A stretch of DNA of 38,379 nucleotides from Alistipes sp. (lineage in GTDB: Bacteria > Bacteroidota > Bacteroidia > Bacteroidales > Rikenellaceae). The notes beneath the pieces are model-generated. The model saw only the letters and a list, made by a program, of their open reading frames with translations, was not told where the DNA came from and made no database searches. The stretch spans positions 1-38,379 of the forward strand of contig JAFVRC010000010.1 in assembly GCA_017504485.1 (NCBI GenBank), read 5' to 3'. A program made the position numbers and the translations under genes. Each line of letters opens with the position of its first letter. The first letter of the stretch is position 1. Shown piece after piece: positions 9,248-19,282 of the stretch.

Positions 9248-10561
9248 ATGGATTATACGAAATATATCAAACCTGATATTGGTCGCGGCGCGGCATTCTC
9301 GCAGGATGAGAATGGCGAGGCTACGGCAATGGCCGTCGAGGGGTGCTACAAACTCCACACTACGCCGTGGCTGGCTGACTATCCGGTGAATACGCCTACC
9401 GATATTTTCGAGGTGCGTTTCAAGAATACACGTCGCTCCTACTACCGCAATGTCAACGACTTACAGTTGCAGATAGGCGACATCGTGGCGGTTGAGGCCT
9501 CGCCGGGCCACGATATAGGTATCGTCTCGATGACGGGCGATATGGTGGCCAAGCAGATGCGTCGCGTGGGCTTCAATCCGTTCAATGGCGAGTTCAAGAA
9601 GATATACCGCAAGGCACGCCCTTACGACATCGAGAAGTGGCAGGAGGCAATAGCCCTCGAGCACGAGACGATGATTCGTGCGCGGCAGATTGCGGCCGAT
9701 ATGGGGCTCGATATGAAGATTGGCGACGTGGAGTATCAGGGCGACAAGATTAAGGCCATATTCTACTACATAGCCGATGGTCGTGTCGATTTCCGCGAGC
9801 TCATCAAGGTCTTTGCCGAACAGTTCCACATACGAATCGAAATGAAGCAGATTGGTGCTCGTCAGGAGGCCGGCCGTATCGGCGGTATCGGAGCTTGCGG
9901 TCGTGAGTTGTGTTGTGCATCGTGGGTGTCGAGTTTTACGAGCGTGACGACGGGTGCTGCGCGTGTGCAGGACTTGTCGCTCAATCCGCAGAAGCTGGCC
10001 GGGCAGTGTTCGAAGCTCAAATGCTGCTTGATGTACGAGTACGATGTGTATGCCGATGCTCGCCGCTCGATGCCGCGTGTCAAGGAGCCGTTGCAGGCCA
10101 TAGATGGTGAGTACTATCTGGTCAAGAGCGATGTTCTGGCGCAGACGATGATGTTCAGCAGCAGCAAGGATGCGATGGCCAACTTAGTGACACTTCCTGT
10201 GGAGCGTGTGCGCGAGATTTTGGCGGCAAACCGTGCCGGGCATAAGGTGGAGTCGTTGCCGGGTGCTGATGCCGAGCCGCGTGTAGAGGAACCTACATAT
10301 CGCACCGAGGAGGATAGTATTACCCGTTTCGATAAGGCCAAGAAGCGCAAGAAGCGTAACCGCAATAAGGGGGGCGAGAAACCGCAAGACGGTCAGGGGG
10401 AGAAGCTGCAAAATGCAAAGCCGCAAGGTGGTCAGGGTGAAAAGCCGCACGGCGAGCGACCTCGCCACGAGGAGCACGGTGGGCAGAACCATCGCCGCCG
10501 CGACAACCGCCACCGTCATCGCGATAATCGTCCGGCCGATAAGTTGCCAAAGAGTGAGTAG
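9248..10561 (+). CDS. ricT: PSP1/RicT (YaaT)-like protein with a basic disordered tail
   Basis: 437 residues. The PSP1 C-terminal domain is clear: IGDIVAVEASPGHDIGIVS, then the cysteine-containing core RIGGIGACGRELCCASWV, and KLKCCLMYEYDVY. Characterised relatives (Bacillus RicT/YaaT) belong to a Fe-S protein complex that influences RNase Y-dependent mRNA maturation. The role in Bacteroidetes is not established. The last ~75 residues are highly charged and repetitive (KKRKKRNRNKGG, repeated GGQGEKP, then HRRRDNRHRHRDNR), predicted disordered and likely to bind nucleic acid. ATG 9248 starts the family-like part (MDYTKYIKPDIGRG); an open frame continues upstream but crosses the promoter-like region. 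The stop overlaps the gldH start by one base. Confidence 0.85.
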   Translation: MDYTKYIKPDIGRGAAFSQDENGEATAMAVEGCYKLHTTPWLADYPVNTPTDIFEVRFKNTRRSYYRNVNDLQLQIGDIVAVEASPGHDIGIVSMTGDMVAKQMRRVGFNPFNGEFKKIYRKARPYDIEKWQEAIALEHETMIRARQIAADMGLDMKIGDVEYQGDKIKAIFYYIADGRVDFRELIKVFAEQFHIRIEMKQIGARQEAGRIGGIGACGRELCCASWVSSFTSVTTGAARVQDLSLNPQKLAGQCSKLKCCLMYEYDVYADARRSMPRVKEPLQAIDGEYYLVKSDVLAQTMMFSSSKDAMANLVTLPVERVREILAANRAGHKVESLPGADAEPRVEEPTYRTEEDSITRFDKAKKRKKRNRNKGGEKPQDGQGEKLQNAKPQGGQGEKPHGERPRHEEHGGQNHRRRDNRHRHRDNRPADKLPKSE

Positions 10562-10998
10562 TGGCTATGGTACGCGGTAGGGTCTGTGTGATGTTGCTGG
10601 TGTTGCTCGTTGTGTCGCTTGGCTCGTGCATTGCGCCGCAGAGCAGCTACATGCAGTGCATCAAGGGGCGCGAGTGGAAGCAGAGCGTGGAGGTGCGCTA
10701 CCCGAATAGCGACACGCTGTCGCTGCGCCGTCTCTCGATTGCCATGCGCTACAACTCGAAATTCAAGGCCGATACGCTTGCCGTTGTCGTGCGCATTACG
10801 GCCCCCGATGGACGGTGGTTTGAGGAGCCCGTTGTGCTGCATCTGTCACGCCCCTATACCTCCGCCTCGGTTGCCTCGGTCGAGAGTGCGCTCTATCGCG
10901 TAGATAACAGATTGTTGCAGTATGGCGACTATACATTTAGCATAACCCCGCTTGTGGCCGTCGAGGGAGTCGAGGCCGTGGGCGTAGAGATTGAATAG
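10561..10998 (+). CDS. gldH: Gliding motility-associated lipoprotein GldH
   Basis: 145 residues with a lipoprotein signal ending in the lipobox LGSC (Cys23), then a beta-rich domain (RYPNSDTLSLRRLSIAMRYN, GDYTFSITPLV). Size, lipobox and position directly after the PSP1 gene match the GldH family. In gliding Flavobacterium GldH is required for motility and for the GldKLMN/type IX secretion-linked machinery, but orthologues are widespread in non-motile Bacteroidetes, where the role is unclear. GTG 10561 gives translational coupling with the upstream stop; ATG 10567, two codons later, is equally possible. trmB follows with no gap. Confidence 0.85.
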   Translation: MAMVRGRVCVMLLVLLVVSLGSCIAPQSSYMQCIKGREWKQSVEVRYPNSDTLSLRRLSIAMRYNSKFKADTLAVVVRITAPDGRWFEEPVVLHLSRPYTSASVASVESALYRVDNRLLQYGDYTFSITPLVAVEGVEAVGVEIE

Positions 10999-11742
10999 AT
11001 GGGAAAAGATAAACTGAAACGCTTTGCCGAGAACCGCACATTCAAGTGCTTCGTGCAGCCTGAGTTCGAGGAGATGTTCCGCTGCGACCATCCGCTGAAA
11101 GGACGTTGGCATAGCGACTTCTTTCATAACGACAACCCGATAGTCCTGGAACTCGGATGCGGCAAGGGCGAATACACCGTGGCGTTGGCCGAGCGCGAGC
11201 CCGACAAGAACTTCATAGGTATTGACATCAAGGGTGCGCGTATGTGGCGCGGTGCCAAGACGGCCACCGAGCGTAATATGGCGAATGTGGGCTTCCTGCG
11301 TGCGCGTATTGAGTTCATCACGTCGCTTTTTGCAGAGGGCGAGGTTGCCGAGATATGGATTACCTTCCCCGACCCACAGCTCAAAACGCGTCGCGCGAAG
11401 AAGCGTCTTACGTCGCCGATATTCCTCGAATACTATGCGCAACTGCTCGCTTCGGATGGCTGGATAAACCTCAAAACCGACTCACAGCACCTGTTTAACT
11501 ATACGGCCGAGGTGGTTCGCCGCTTCGACTTGCGTTGCGAGGTGGCCAACAACGATATCTATGGCACGGGCTATGCCGACGAGGTGCTCTCGGTCAAGAC
11601 AGCCTATGAGCAGGCCTACCTCAAGCGAGGTCTGCCGATAACCTATACGCGCTTTTCGCTCGGCGGTCGCCGAGAGTTCGAGATGTTCGAGTGGGAGGGC
11701 GACGATGTGTTGGAGAAGGATGCGGAGGAGGCCCGCGCCTGA
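10999..11742 (+). CDS. trmB: tRNA (guanine-N7)-methyltransferase
   Basis: Adds a methyl group to G46 in the tRNA variable loop using SAM, in the cytoplasm. 247 residues, near family length. Visible are the SAM-binding motif LELGCGKGEYTVALA (motif I), the acidic strand FIGIDIKGARMW, and the TrmB signature WITFPDPQLKTRRAKKRL. A C-terminal acidic tail (EWEGDDVLEKDAEEARA) extends the protein. ATG is directly after the gldH stop, so the three genes from 9248 form one transcription unit ending at the terminator at 11771-11807. Confidence 0.95.
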   Translation: MGKDKLKRFAENRTFKCFVQPEFEEMFRCDHPLKGRWHSDFFHNDNPIVLELGCGKGEYTVALAEREPDKNFIGIDIKGARMWRGAKTATERNMANVGFLRARIEFITSLFAEGEVAEIWITFPDPQLKTRRAKKRLTSPIFLEYYAQLLASDGWINLKTDSQHLFNYTAEVVRRFDLRCEVANNDIYGTGYADEVLSVKTAYEQAYLKRGLPITYTRFSLGGRREFEMFEWEGDDVLEKDAEEARA

Positions 11743-11770
11743 AGCGGCCCGAAGCAGCCTCGGTAGAATG

Positions 11771-11807
11771 GCGTGCCCCGAATCAACGCGGGACGCGTCT
11801 TTTTTTT
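11771..11807 (+). terminator. Intrinsic terminator of the ricT-gldH-trmB unit
   Basis: GCGTGCCC (11771-11778) pairs with GGGACGC (11790-11796) with one bulged G, followed by GTC and eight T (11800-11807). Confidence 0.75.
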
Positions 11808-11947
11808 GATTTGAATGGGGTGCTCCGCGTGGTCGTCAAATCTTATTTTTTTGATGAGAGTGAGCTCGTTTGAGTGATAAATGATGTGCAAAAGAGTCAA
11901 ATTGTGAAAAATATTGCAGGAAATAGTACGAATTGAATAAATTTCAC

Positions 11948-11955
11948 TATATTTG
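11948..11955 (+). promoter_or_regulatory. ppdK: -7 box of the ppdK promoter
   Basis: TATATTTG within an AT-rich stretch, 72 nt before the ppdK ATG. There is no TTG at 19-23 nt upstream; a TTG lies 12 nt upstream. The rest of 11808-12027 is AT-rich leader with nothing else recognisable. Confidence 0.55.
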
Positions 11956-12027
11956 TTATTCGGAAAATAGACAATTAAGATTCGACAATTTACAGTAATA
12001 AATTTTTTAACCAAAAATCAAATTGTT

Positions 12028-14757
12028 ATGACAAACGTAAAGCGCGTCTATTTCTTCGGTAACAAAGAGGCCGAGGGAAATGGCAAGATGAGAGAGTTGC
12101 TCGGTGGTAAGGGTGCAAACCTCGCCGAGATGAACCTTATCGGTATTCCGGTACCTCCGGGATTTACCATCACAACCGATGTATGTACCGAGTATTACAA
12201 GCACGGCCAGGCAGCTATCATCGAGCTGCTCCGTCCGGATGTCGAGGCCGCTATCAAGCGCGTCGAGGCTTTGACGGGCCGTAAGTTCGGCGACAAGGAA
12301 CTTCCACTGCTCGTGTCGGTACGCTCGGGTGCCCGTGCGTCGATGCCTGGTATGATGGACACCATCCTCAACCTCGGTATGAACGACGAGGCTGTTGAGG
12401 CTGTAGCTCAGCTCTCGGGCAACCCACGCTTCGCTTGGGACTCGTACCGCCGTTTCGTGCAGATGTACGGTGACGTGGTGCTCGGTATGAAGCCGGTATC
12501 GAAGGAGGATCAGGATCCATTCGAGGTTATCATCGACGAGATGAAGGAGTCGCGCGGTGTGGCTATGGATACAGACCTTACGACCGACGACCTGAAGGAA
12601 CTCGTAGTGAAGTTCAAGGCTGCCGTTAAGGAGCAGACCGGCTCGGACTTCCCTGTAAATCCTTGGGATCAGCTCTGGGGTGCTATCTGCGCCGTGTTCG
12701 GTTCGTGGATGAACGAGCGTGCTATCCTCTATCGTAAGCTCAACAATATTCCTGCCGAGTGGGGTACTGCCGTGAACGTGCAGGCCATGGTATTCGGTAA
12801 TATGGGCGACAGCTCGGCAACGGGTGTTGCTTTCTCGCGTGACGCTGCTACGGGTGAGAACATCTTCAATGGTGAGTACCTCGTAAACGCACAGGGCGAG
12901 GATGTGGTTGCCGGTATCCGCACGCCACAGCAGATTACCATCGAGGGCTCGCGCCGTTGGGCCAAGGCACAGAATATCTCGGAGGAGGAGCGTGCTTCGA
13001 AGTACCCTTCGCTCGAGGAGGTTATGCCTGAGGTTTACAAGGAGCTCAACGAGATTCAGCACCACCTGGAGGAGTACTTTACCGATATGCAGGACATCGA
13101 GTTCACGATTCAGGACGGTAAGCTCTGGATGTTGCAGTGCCGTAACGGTAAGCGTACCGGTGCCGCAATGGTCAAGATTGCTATGGATATGTTGGCCGAG
13201 GGCCTTATCGACGAGAAGACCGCAGTTCTGCGCTGCGAGCCTGAGAAGCTCGATGAGTTGCTCCACCCGGTATTCGACAAGTCGGCTATCAAGAACGCCA
13301 AGGTCGTAGTTAAGGGTCTGCCTGCTTCGCCGGGTGCCGCTACGGGTCCGGTAGTATTCTTTGCTGACGATGCCGAGAAGATATTTGCCGAGACGGGCCA
13401 GAAGGCTATCTTGGTTCGTATCGAGACCTCGCCGGAGGACTTGAAGGGTATGCTCGACGCTGCCGGTATCCTCACGGCTCGCGGTGGTATGACTTCGCAC
13501 GCTGCCGTTGTTGCCCGTGGTATGGGTAAGTGCTGCGTGTCGGGTGCCGGAGAGCTCGATATCGACTATAAGACTCGCACAATCAAGATTAACGGTCTGA
13601 CCATCAAGGAGGGCGATTGGATTTCGCTCAACGGCTCGACGGGCGAGGTTTACCTCGGTCAGGTAGCTACGAAGGAGGCTGCACTCGATGGCGACTTCGG
13701 TAAGCTCATGGAGCTGGCCGGCAAGTATGCTGTTCTGAAGGTTCGTGCCAACGCTGATACGCCGCGCGATGCCGAGCAGGCATTCCGCTTCGGTGCCGAG
13801 GGTATCGGTCTCTGCCGCACAGAGCATATGTTCTTCGAGGGCGACCGTATCAAGGCTATCCGCGAGATGATTTTGGCTGACGACGAGGATGGCCGCCGCG
13901 TGGCTCTTGCCAAGTTGCTCCCTATGCAGCGTGGTGACTTCGAGGGTCTGTTCAAGGTTATGAACGGCTATCCTGTGATTGTTCGTCTGCTCGATCCACC
14001 ATTGCACGAGTTCGTTCCGCACACCGAGAAGGAGCAGAAGGAGCTTGCTGCCGAGCTCGGCGTTCCATATGAGAAGGTTGCTGCCAAGGTTGAGTCGCTG
14101 CACGAGGTGAACCCAATGCTCGGTCACCGTGGTTGCCGTCTCGGTAATACCTATCCGGAGATTACCGAGATGCAGGCTCGCGCTATCATCGAGGCTGCAA
14201 TGAACGTTAAGGCTTCGGGCACGCCGGTTAAGGTGGAGATTATGGTGCCTCTCGTGGGTAACCACAAGGAGCTCCGCTACCAGAAGAACGTTATCGACAA
14301 GACGGCTAATGAGGTATTCGCCGAGCGTAACGATAAGATTAACTACCTCGTAGGTACGATGATTGAGGTTCCTCGCGCTGCCGTTACGGCTAACCAGATT
14401 GCTGAGGTTGCCGAGTTCTTCTCGTTTGGTACTAATGACCTTACGCAGATGACTCTCGGTTTCTCGCGCGACGATATCGCCAAGTTCCTCCCAGTATATC
14501 TCGACAAGAACATCATCAAGGCCGACCCATTCAAGGTCCTCGACCGCAATGGTGTTGGTCAGCTCGTGCGTGAGGCCGTGATGAAGGGCCGCTCGACGCG
14601 CCTCGACCTGAAGTGCGGTATCTGCGGTGAGCACGGTGGTGAGCCATCGTCGGTAGAGTTCTGCCACTTCGCAGGTCTGAACTACGTCAGCTGCTCGCCA
14701 TTCCGTGTGCCTATCGCACGTCTGGCTGCGGCTCACGCTGCGTTGAAGGAGAAGTAG
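12028..14757 (+). CDS. ppdK: Pyruvate, phosphate dikinase
   Basis: Reversible conversion of pyruvate, ATP and Pi to PEP, AMP and PPi in the cytoplasm. It serves glycolysis or gluconeogenesis in anaerobes. 909 residues, full length. The N-terminal ATP-grasp domain opens with [20 protein letters not shown] and [18 protein letters not shown]. The swivelling phosphohistidine domain has [20 protein letters not shown] with the catalytic His. The C-terminal TIM barrel has [37 protein letters not shown], and the catalytic-Cys region [11 protein letters not shown]. Codon choice is strongly biased (GAG, AAG, TCG, GGT) as in a highly expressed gene. It has its own promoter and a strong terminator, and faces gapA tail to tail. 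Confidence 0.98.
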   Translation: MTNVKRVYFFGNKEAEGNGKMRELLGGKGANLAEMNLIGIPVPPGFTITTDVCTEYYKHGQAAIIELLRPDVEAAIKRVEALTGRKFGDKELPLLVSVRSGARASMPGMMDTILNLGMNDEAVEAVAQLSGNPRFAWDSYRRFVQMYGDVVLGMKPVSKEDQDPFEVIIDEMKESRGVAMDTDLTTDDLKELVVKFKAAVKEQTGSDFPVNPWDQLWGAICAVFGSWMNERAILYRKLNNIPAEWGTAVNVQAMVFGNMGDSSATGVAFSRDAATGENIFNGEYLVNAQGEDVVAGIRTPQQITIEGSRRWAKAQNISEEERASKYPSLEEVMPEVYKELNEIQHHLEEYFTDMQDIEFTIQDGKLWMLQCRNGKRTGAAMVKIAMDMLAEGLIDEKTAVLRCEPEKLDELLHPVFDKSAIKNAKVVVKGLPASPGAATGPVVFFADDAEKIFAETGQKAILVRIETSPEDLKGMLDAAGILTARGGMTSHAAVVARGMGKCCVSGAGELDIDYKTRTIKINGLTIKEGDWISLNGSTGEVYLGQVATKEAALDGDFGKLMELAGKYAVLKVRANADTPRDAEQAFRFGAEGIGLCRTEHMFFEGDRIKAIREMILADDEDGRRVALAKLLPMQRGDFEGLFKVMNGYPVIVRLLDPPLHEFVPHTEKEQKELAAELGVPYEKVAAKVESLHEVNPMLGHRGCRLGNTYPEITEMQARAIIEAAMNVKASGTPVKVEIMVPLVGNHKELRYQKNVIDKTANEVFAERNDKINYLVGTMIEVPRAAVTANQIAEVAEFFSFGTNDLTQMTLGFSRDDIAKFLPVYLDKNIIKADPFKVLDRNGVGQLVREAVMKGRSTRLDLKCGICGEHGGEPSSVEFCHFAGLNYVSCSPFRVPIARLAAAHAALKEK

Positions 14758-14764
14758 TAGGTGG

Positions 14765-14785
14765 TGTGCCGCTCACTGCGGCACA
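14765..14785. other. Short hairpin just after ppdK stop
   Basis: TGTGCCGC (14765-14772) and GCGGCACA (14778-14785) form eight perfect pairs around a TCACT loop. No T-run follows; it stands directly before the real terminator. Confidence 0.6.
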
Positions 14786-14798
14786 TTGGCTCAATAGC

Positions 14799-14836
14799 AG
14801 GAGGCTTCGGATTTCCCGAGGCCTCCTCTTTTTTTT
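14799..14836 (+). terminator. Intrinsic terminator of ppdK
   Basis: AGGAGGCTTCGG (14799-14810) pairs with CCGAGGCCTCCT (14816-14827), 12 pairs with one G-U and a 5-nt loop, followed by CT and a T-run to 14836. Confidence 0.92.
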
Positions 14837-14877
14837 GTGGCAACCCGCGACCTGCAATTGCGTGCATTGCCGCTCAC

Positions 14878-14912
14878 AAAAAAAGATATCGTCGGGAAGT
14901 CCGACGATATCT
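14878..14912 (-). terminator. Intrinsic terminator of gapA
   Basis: On the minus strand AGATATCGTCGG (14912-14901) and CCGACGATATCT (14895-14884) form 12 perfect pairs around a 5-nt loop, followed by seven T (14884-14878). A second inverted repeat, TATTGGCC/GGCCAATA (14921-14945), lies between it and the gapA stop. Confidence 0.92.
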
Positions 14913-14952
14913 CTTTGGATTATTGGCCACGGAGCGCGGCCAATAACGAATC

Positions 14953-15993
<1,041 letters not shown>

Positions 15994-16034
15994 TTAGAAA
16001 ACCTAAATATCCTTCTGTTATTTTTTTAACGCTG

Positions 16035-16066
16035 CAAAGGTATATACTTTGTATATATTTAGCAAA
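16035..16066 (-). promoter_or_regulatory. gapA: gapA promoter with palindromic spacer
   Basis: Read on the minus strand: TTTG (-33; 16066-16063), 20-nt spacer, TACCTTTG (-7; 16042-16035). It matches the Bacteroidetes consensus fully. The spacer holds a perfect inverted repeat, TATATAC-TTT-GTATATA (16041-16057), a possible operator. Confidence 0.85.
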
Positions 16067-16130
16067 TTTTTTGCCGACTTTTTTTGAAGTTGCTTTTATG
16101 ACAATAAATGCCATTCGTAAAAAGCAACGT

Positions 16131-17531
16131 TCATCGCTTTTTTAGTCCTCTCTCTTCGGCGAGGCGCTCCATTAAGGCGTGGGCAGCATCGTAGTCGTTG
16201 GGTATCTCGCCATCGAGAATGGCATTTTTGATAATCTCCTTTATCTCGCCCAGAATGGCACAAGGCTCGACGTCGTACTCGCGCATAATAATGTCACCAT
16301 TGATTGGCGGCTGAAAGTTGCGGATACGGTCGCGCTCCTCCAAGTCGCGCATCTTCTCGCGCACCAATTCGAAGTTCGCCAAAAATCTCTTAACCTTGCT
16401 CTCTATGCCCGATGTGATATCCGCCTCGCAGAGGGTCATCAACTTCTCGACATCGTCGCCGGCCTCAAAGAGCAGTCGGCGCACGGCCGAGTCGGTAACC
16501 ATATCTTCCGAAAGGATGATGGGACGCAGGTGCAAGAAGACCATCTTCTGCACAAACTTCATCGTCTCGCCGAGCGGCAGTTTCAGGCGCCGGAAGATCG
16601 GTGGCACCATCTTCGAGCCCAAGACCTCGTGGCCGTGGAACGAGAAGCCCGTGCGCGGGTCGTAGGACTTGCACTTCGGCTTGGCGATGTCGTGCATCAC
16701 AGCGGCCCAGCGAAGCCACAAATCGTCACTCTTACGAGCCACATTATCAAGCACTTTCAGTGTATGTTTGAAGTTGTCCTTGTGGGCGTGATTACCCCTG
16801 CGCTCCACACCGCAGAGGGCGTGCATTTCGGGGAATATAATCTCCAACAAACCGGTCAATTCGAGCAACTCGAAGCCAATCGACGGAACGGGCGATGCGA
16901 CAATCTTGTTCAGTTCGGTAATGATGCGCTCTTGTGACACGATTTTGATACGCTCACGGTTGCGCTTCATCGCCTCGAAGGTCTCGTCCTCGAGTTCGAA
17001 GCCGAGCTGCGAAGCGAAGCGTATGCCGCGCATCATGCGTAGAGGGTCGTCCGAGAAGGTTACATCGGGGTCGCACGGCGTGCATATAATGCAATCTTCG
17101 AGGTCGTACATGCCGTCAAACGGATCGACCAGCTCGCCAAAAGTTGCCGCGTTGAGCGACCACGCCATAGCATTTATCGTGAAGTCGCGGCGGCGTTGGT
17201 CGTCCTCGATGGTGCCATCCTCGACGTGAGGCTTGCGCGAGTCGGGCGAGTAGGATTCTTTGCGGGCACCGACAAACTCCACCTCGTAGCCGTCGGCGTG
17301 GAGCATCGCCGTGCCGAAGGTCTTGAATACCGATACCTTGGTTTTAAGTTCGCGCCCGAGAGCCTCGGCAATCTCGATGCCGCTGCCCACAACCACCACG
17401 TCTATATCGGTGCATGGGCGACGCAGGTAATAGTCGCGGACATAACCGCCAACAACATACGCCTCGACACCTCGCTCATCGACAAGGCGCGAAATGCGCT
17501 TGAAAATAGGCAACTGCAACGGGTTCTTCAT
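16131..17531 (-). CDS. cca: CCA tRNA nucleotidyltransferase / poly(A) polymerase family with HD domain
   Basis: Adds or repairs the 3' CCA of tRNAs, which is needed because the tRNA in this window does not encode CCA. 466 residues from ATG 17531. The head domain has VVGGYVRDYYL (27-37) and the metal ligands TDIDVVV (DxD 42-44), then RRRDFTINAMAW. A C-terminal HD phosphohydrolase domain shows KHTLKVLDN and WAAVMHDIAKP, as in many bacterial CCA enzymes. Start: an AAGGAG element directly precedes ATG 17531. ATG 17552 is also in frame and would overlap pdxJ by 13 nt. Downstream gene of pdxJ, separated by 8 nt. Confidence 0.9.
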   Translation of the reverse strand: MKNPLQLPIFKRISRLVDERGVEAYVVGGYVRDYYLRRPCTDIDVVVVGSGIEIAEALGRELKTKVSVFKTFGTAMLHADGYEVEFVGARKESYSPDSRKPHVEDGTIEDDQRRRDFTINAMAWSLNAATFGELVDPFDGMYDLEDCIICTPCDPDVTFSDDPLRMMRGIRFASQLGFELEDETFEAMKRNRERIKIVSQERIITELNKIVASPVPSIGFELLELTGLLEIIFPEMHALCGVERRGNHAHKDNFKHTLKVLDNVARKSDDLWLRWAAVMHDIAKPKCKSYDPRTGFSFHGHEVLGSKMVPPIFRRLKLPLGETMKFVQKMVFLHLRPIILSEDMVTDSAVRRLLFEAGDDVEKLMTLCEADITSGIESKVKRFLANFELVREKMRDLEERDRIRNFQPPINGDIIMREYDVEPCAILGEIKEIIKNAILDGEIPNDYDAAHALMERLAEERGLKKR

Positions 17532-17539
17532 CTCTCCTT

Positions 17540-18253
17540 CTATTTGAGACATCGGCGGTATAGCTGCACCGTGTTTTCGAGGCCGTAGTAGAGCGCATCG
17601 CTGATGAGCGCGTGGCCTATCGACACCTCGTCGCACCACGGTATCTGCTCAGCAAAATACTCGAGATTTTCGAGCGACAAATCGTGCCCCGCATTGAGGC
17701 CGAGACCGCAGCGGCGAGCCTCCTCGGCAGCGGCGATATACGGCGCAATGGCGGCCTCTCTATCTGCTTTATAGTTAGCGGCATAGGCCTCGGTGTATAG
17801 CTCTACGCGGTCGGCTCCGCAGGCGGCAGCTCCGGCAACCATTTCGGGCTGCGGATCGACAAAAATCGAGACGCGGATTCCCCTCTCGTGAAAGCGTCGT
17901 GTGATGTCGGTCAGAAACTCCTTGTTGGCAATGGTATCCCAACCGGCATTAGAGGTTATGGCATCTGCCGCATCGGGCACGAGAGTTACCTGTGCCGGTA
18001 CCACCTCCAATACAAGGTCGATGAAGCTGCCGATGGGGTTGCCCTCGATGTTCAGCTCGGTGTGGATAACACGCTTTAGCTCTCGCACATCCGAGTAGCG
18101 GATATGGCGTGCATCGGGGCGGGGATGCACGGTAATTCCCTCGCCTCCAAAGCGTTCAATATTGAGTGCTGCCTCGATGACATCTGGCACATTTCCGCCG
18201 CGCGAATTGCGAATTACGGCAATCTTATTGATATTTACGCTTAACTTTGTCAT
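17540..18253 (-). CDS. pdxJ: Pyridoxine 5'-phosphate synthase
   Basis: Last step of the DXP-dependent vitamin B6 route: condenses 3-amino-2-oxopropyl phosphate and deoxyxylulose 5-phosphate to pyridoxine 5'-phosphate. 237 residues, family length. It begins [20 protein letters not shown] and continues [16 protein letters not shown], both typical active-site blocks. C-terminal blocks are [15 protein letters not shown] and [17 protein letters not shown]. It is first in a two-gene unit with cca and divergent from nadK across 84 nt. Confidence 0.97.
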   Translation of the reverse strand: MTKLSVNINKIAVIRNSRGGNVPDVIEAALNIERFGGEGITVHPRPDARHIRYSDVRELKRVIHTELNIEGNPIGSFIDLVLEVVPAQVTLVPDAADAITSNAGWDTIANKEFLTDITRRFHERGIRVSIFVDPQPEMVAGAAACGADRVELYTEAYAANYKADREAAIAPYIAAAEEARRCGLGLNAGHDLSLENLEYFAEQIPWCDEVSIGHALISDALYYGLENTVQLYRRCLK

Positions 18254-18261
18254 AAAATCGC

Positions 18262-18269
18262 TATATTTG
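18262..18269 (+). promoter_or_regulatory. nadK: -7 box of the nadK promoter
   Basis: TATATTTG followed by GC, 68 nt before the nadK ATG. A TTTG at 18246-18249 is only 12 nt upstream, short for a -33 element. The box lies just outside the pdxJ start, so both divergent promoters share the 84-nt gap. Confidence 0.55.
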
Positions 18270-18337
18270 CAGAGTTATAGGCAAGGCTTGTGGTTGCTTT
18301 GCCGTTGTAAAGTTAATCAAATTTCGTAACACAGAGG

Positions 18338-19213
18338 ATGAAAATCATACTTTTTTCTCGTAAAAGTGTAACATTGCGCCCCGCGGATATCGACGAAATA
18401 TTCGCAGCCATAGCGAGTTATAGGCTCGACTACACGATAAATCGCGAGTTTGCAGAGGCTATACATCAGCATACCGCGCACCGTATCTCCGATTCGTGCA
18501 TCTACGAAGGTAATGTGCCGCTGCAGAGTGGCGATGCGGTGATGGTCTGCTATGGAGGCGACGGAACACTCCTCGAAGGGGTGCATCGCCTCGCCGGTGC
18601 CGATGTGCCGGTCGTGGGTATCAACTCCGGCCACCTCGGCTTCCTTGCCCTCGCTCCTCGTAGCGAAATTAGTGCCGTTTTTGAGGCGGTGGCTACGCAT
18701 TCGCTATCGCTGGAGCGTCGTCGAATGCTCGCCATCGATGGTGAATTTGAAGGTTGCCGCCGCACGATGTATGCCTTGAACGAAGTGGCTGTGCAGCGTC
18801 TTGGTGCGACTATGATTGCTATCGAGGCGGAGATTGACGGGCAACGCGTATCGACCTACTGCGGTGATGGCATAATCGTCTCTACACCAACAGGTTCGAC
18901 AGCCTACTCGTTGAGTGCCGGCGGCCCTGTCATTGCGCCGTCGTGCCGCTGCATGGTGCTCACACCGCTCACACCTCACAACCTTACGATGCGCCCTATT
19001 GTAGTGCCCGACTCGGTGGAGGTTGTGCTGCGCATCAATACGCGCGGAAATGCCGCCTCGGTGTCGGCCGACAATCGCACCTGCGAGATTGAAGATGGGG
19101 CTGTTATCCGCATAAAATCGGCTGAAAATGGGGTGTTGCTCGCCGTGCCGCACAATATCTCGTACTTCGACACGTTACGCAATAAGATGATGTGGGGAAT
19201 TGATGTGAGATAG
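18338..19213 (+). CDS. nadK: NAD kinase
   Basis: Phosphorylates NAD to NADP in the cytoplasm; the sole route to NADP in most bacteria. 291 residues. The diagnostic GGDGT motif is at 73-77 (VMVCYGGDGTLLEGVHRLAG). Other family blocks are PVVGINSGHLGFLA, the catalytic-region ALNEVAVQR (NE/D motif), and GDGIIVSTPTGSTAYSLSAGG (glycine-rich NAD site). The start at ATG 18338 gives the usual short N-terminus (MKIILFSRKS). uppS follows after 69 nt with its own promoter box. Confidence 0.97.
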   Translation: MKIILFSRKSVTLRPADIDEIFAAIASYRLDYTINREFAEAIHQHTAHRISDSCIYEGNVPLQSGDAVMVCYGGDGTLLEGVHRLAGADVPVVGINSGHLGFLALAPRSEISAVFEAVATHSLSLERRRMLAIDGEFEGCRRTMYALNEVAVQRLGATMIAIEAEIDGQRVSTYCGDGIIVSTPTGSTAYSLSAGGPVIAPSCRCMVLTPLTPHNLTMRPIVVPDSVEVVLRINTRGNAASVSADNRTCEIEDGAVIRIKSAENGVLLAVPHNISYFDTLRNKMMWGIDVR

Positions 19214-19265
19214 CGAGATTTTGATTATTATCTTCGATAATTCTGTGTATTTCCCGAAAAAATCG

Positions 19266-19273
19266 TATATTTG
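19266..19273 (+). promoter_or_regulatory. uppS: -7 box of the uppS promoter
   Basis: TATATTTG ending 9 nt before the uppS ATG (19283), the same spacing as at the MATE gene. The mRNA leader should be nearly absent. A small hairpin (ATTATC-TTC-GATAAT, 19227-19241) lies upstream. Confidence 0.6.
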
Positions 19274-19282
19274 CACCCTATT

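Noticed and set aside
12007-14736. A 909-codon open frame antisense to ppdK
   Set aside because: It arises because the highly expressed ppdK avoids TTA, CTA and TCA codons, which would be stops on the other strand. The translation has no recognisable domain, and ppdK is unmistakable.
16089-16128. GTTGCTTTT / AAAAGCAAC as a cca terminator
   Set aside because: Long 22-nt loop and no T-run on the minus strand after the stem; too weak to call.
17532-17639. Upstream extension of cca into pdxJ
   Set aside because: It would overlap pdxJ coding sequence by about 100 nt and adds no family sequence; ATG 17531 (or 17552) is enough.
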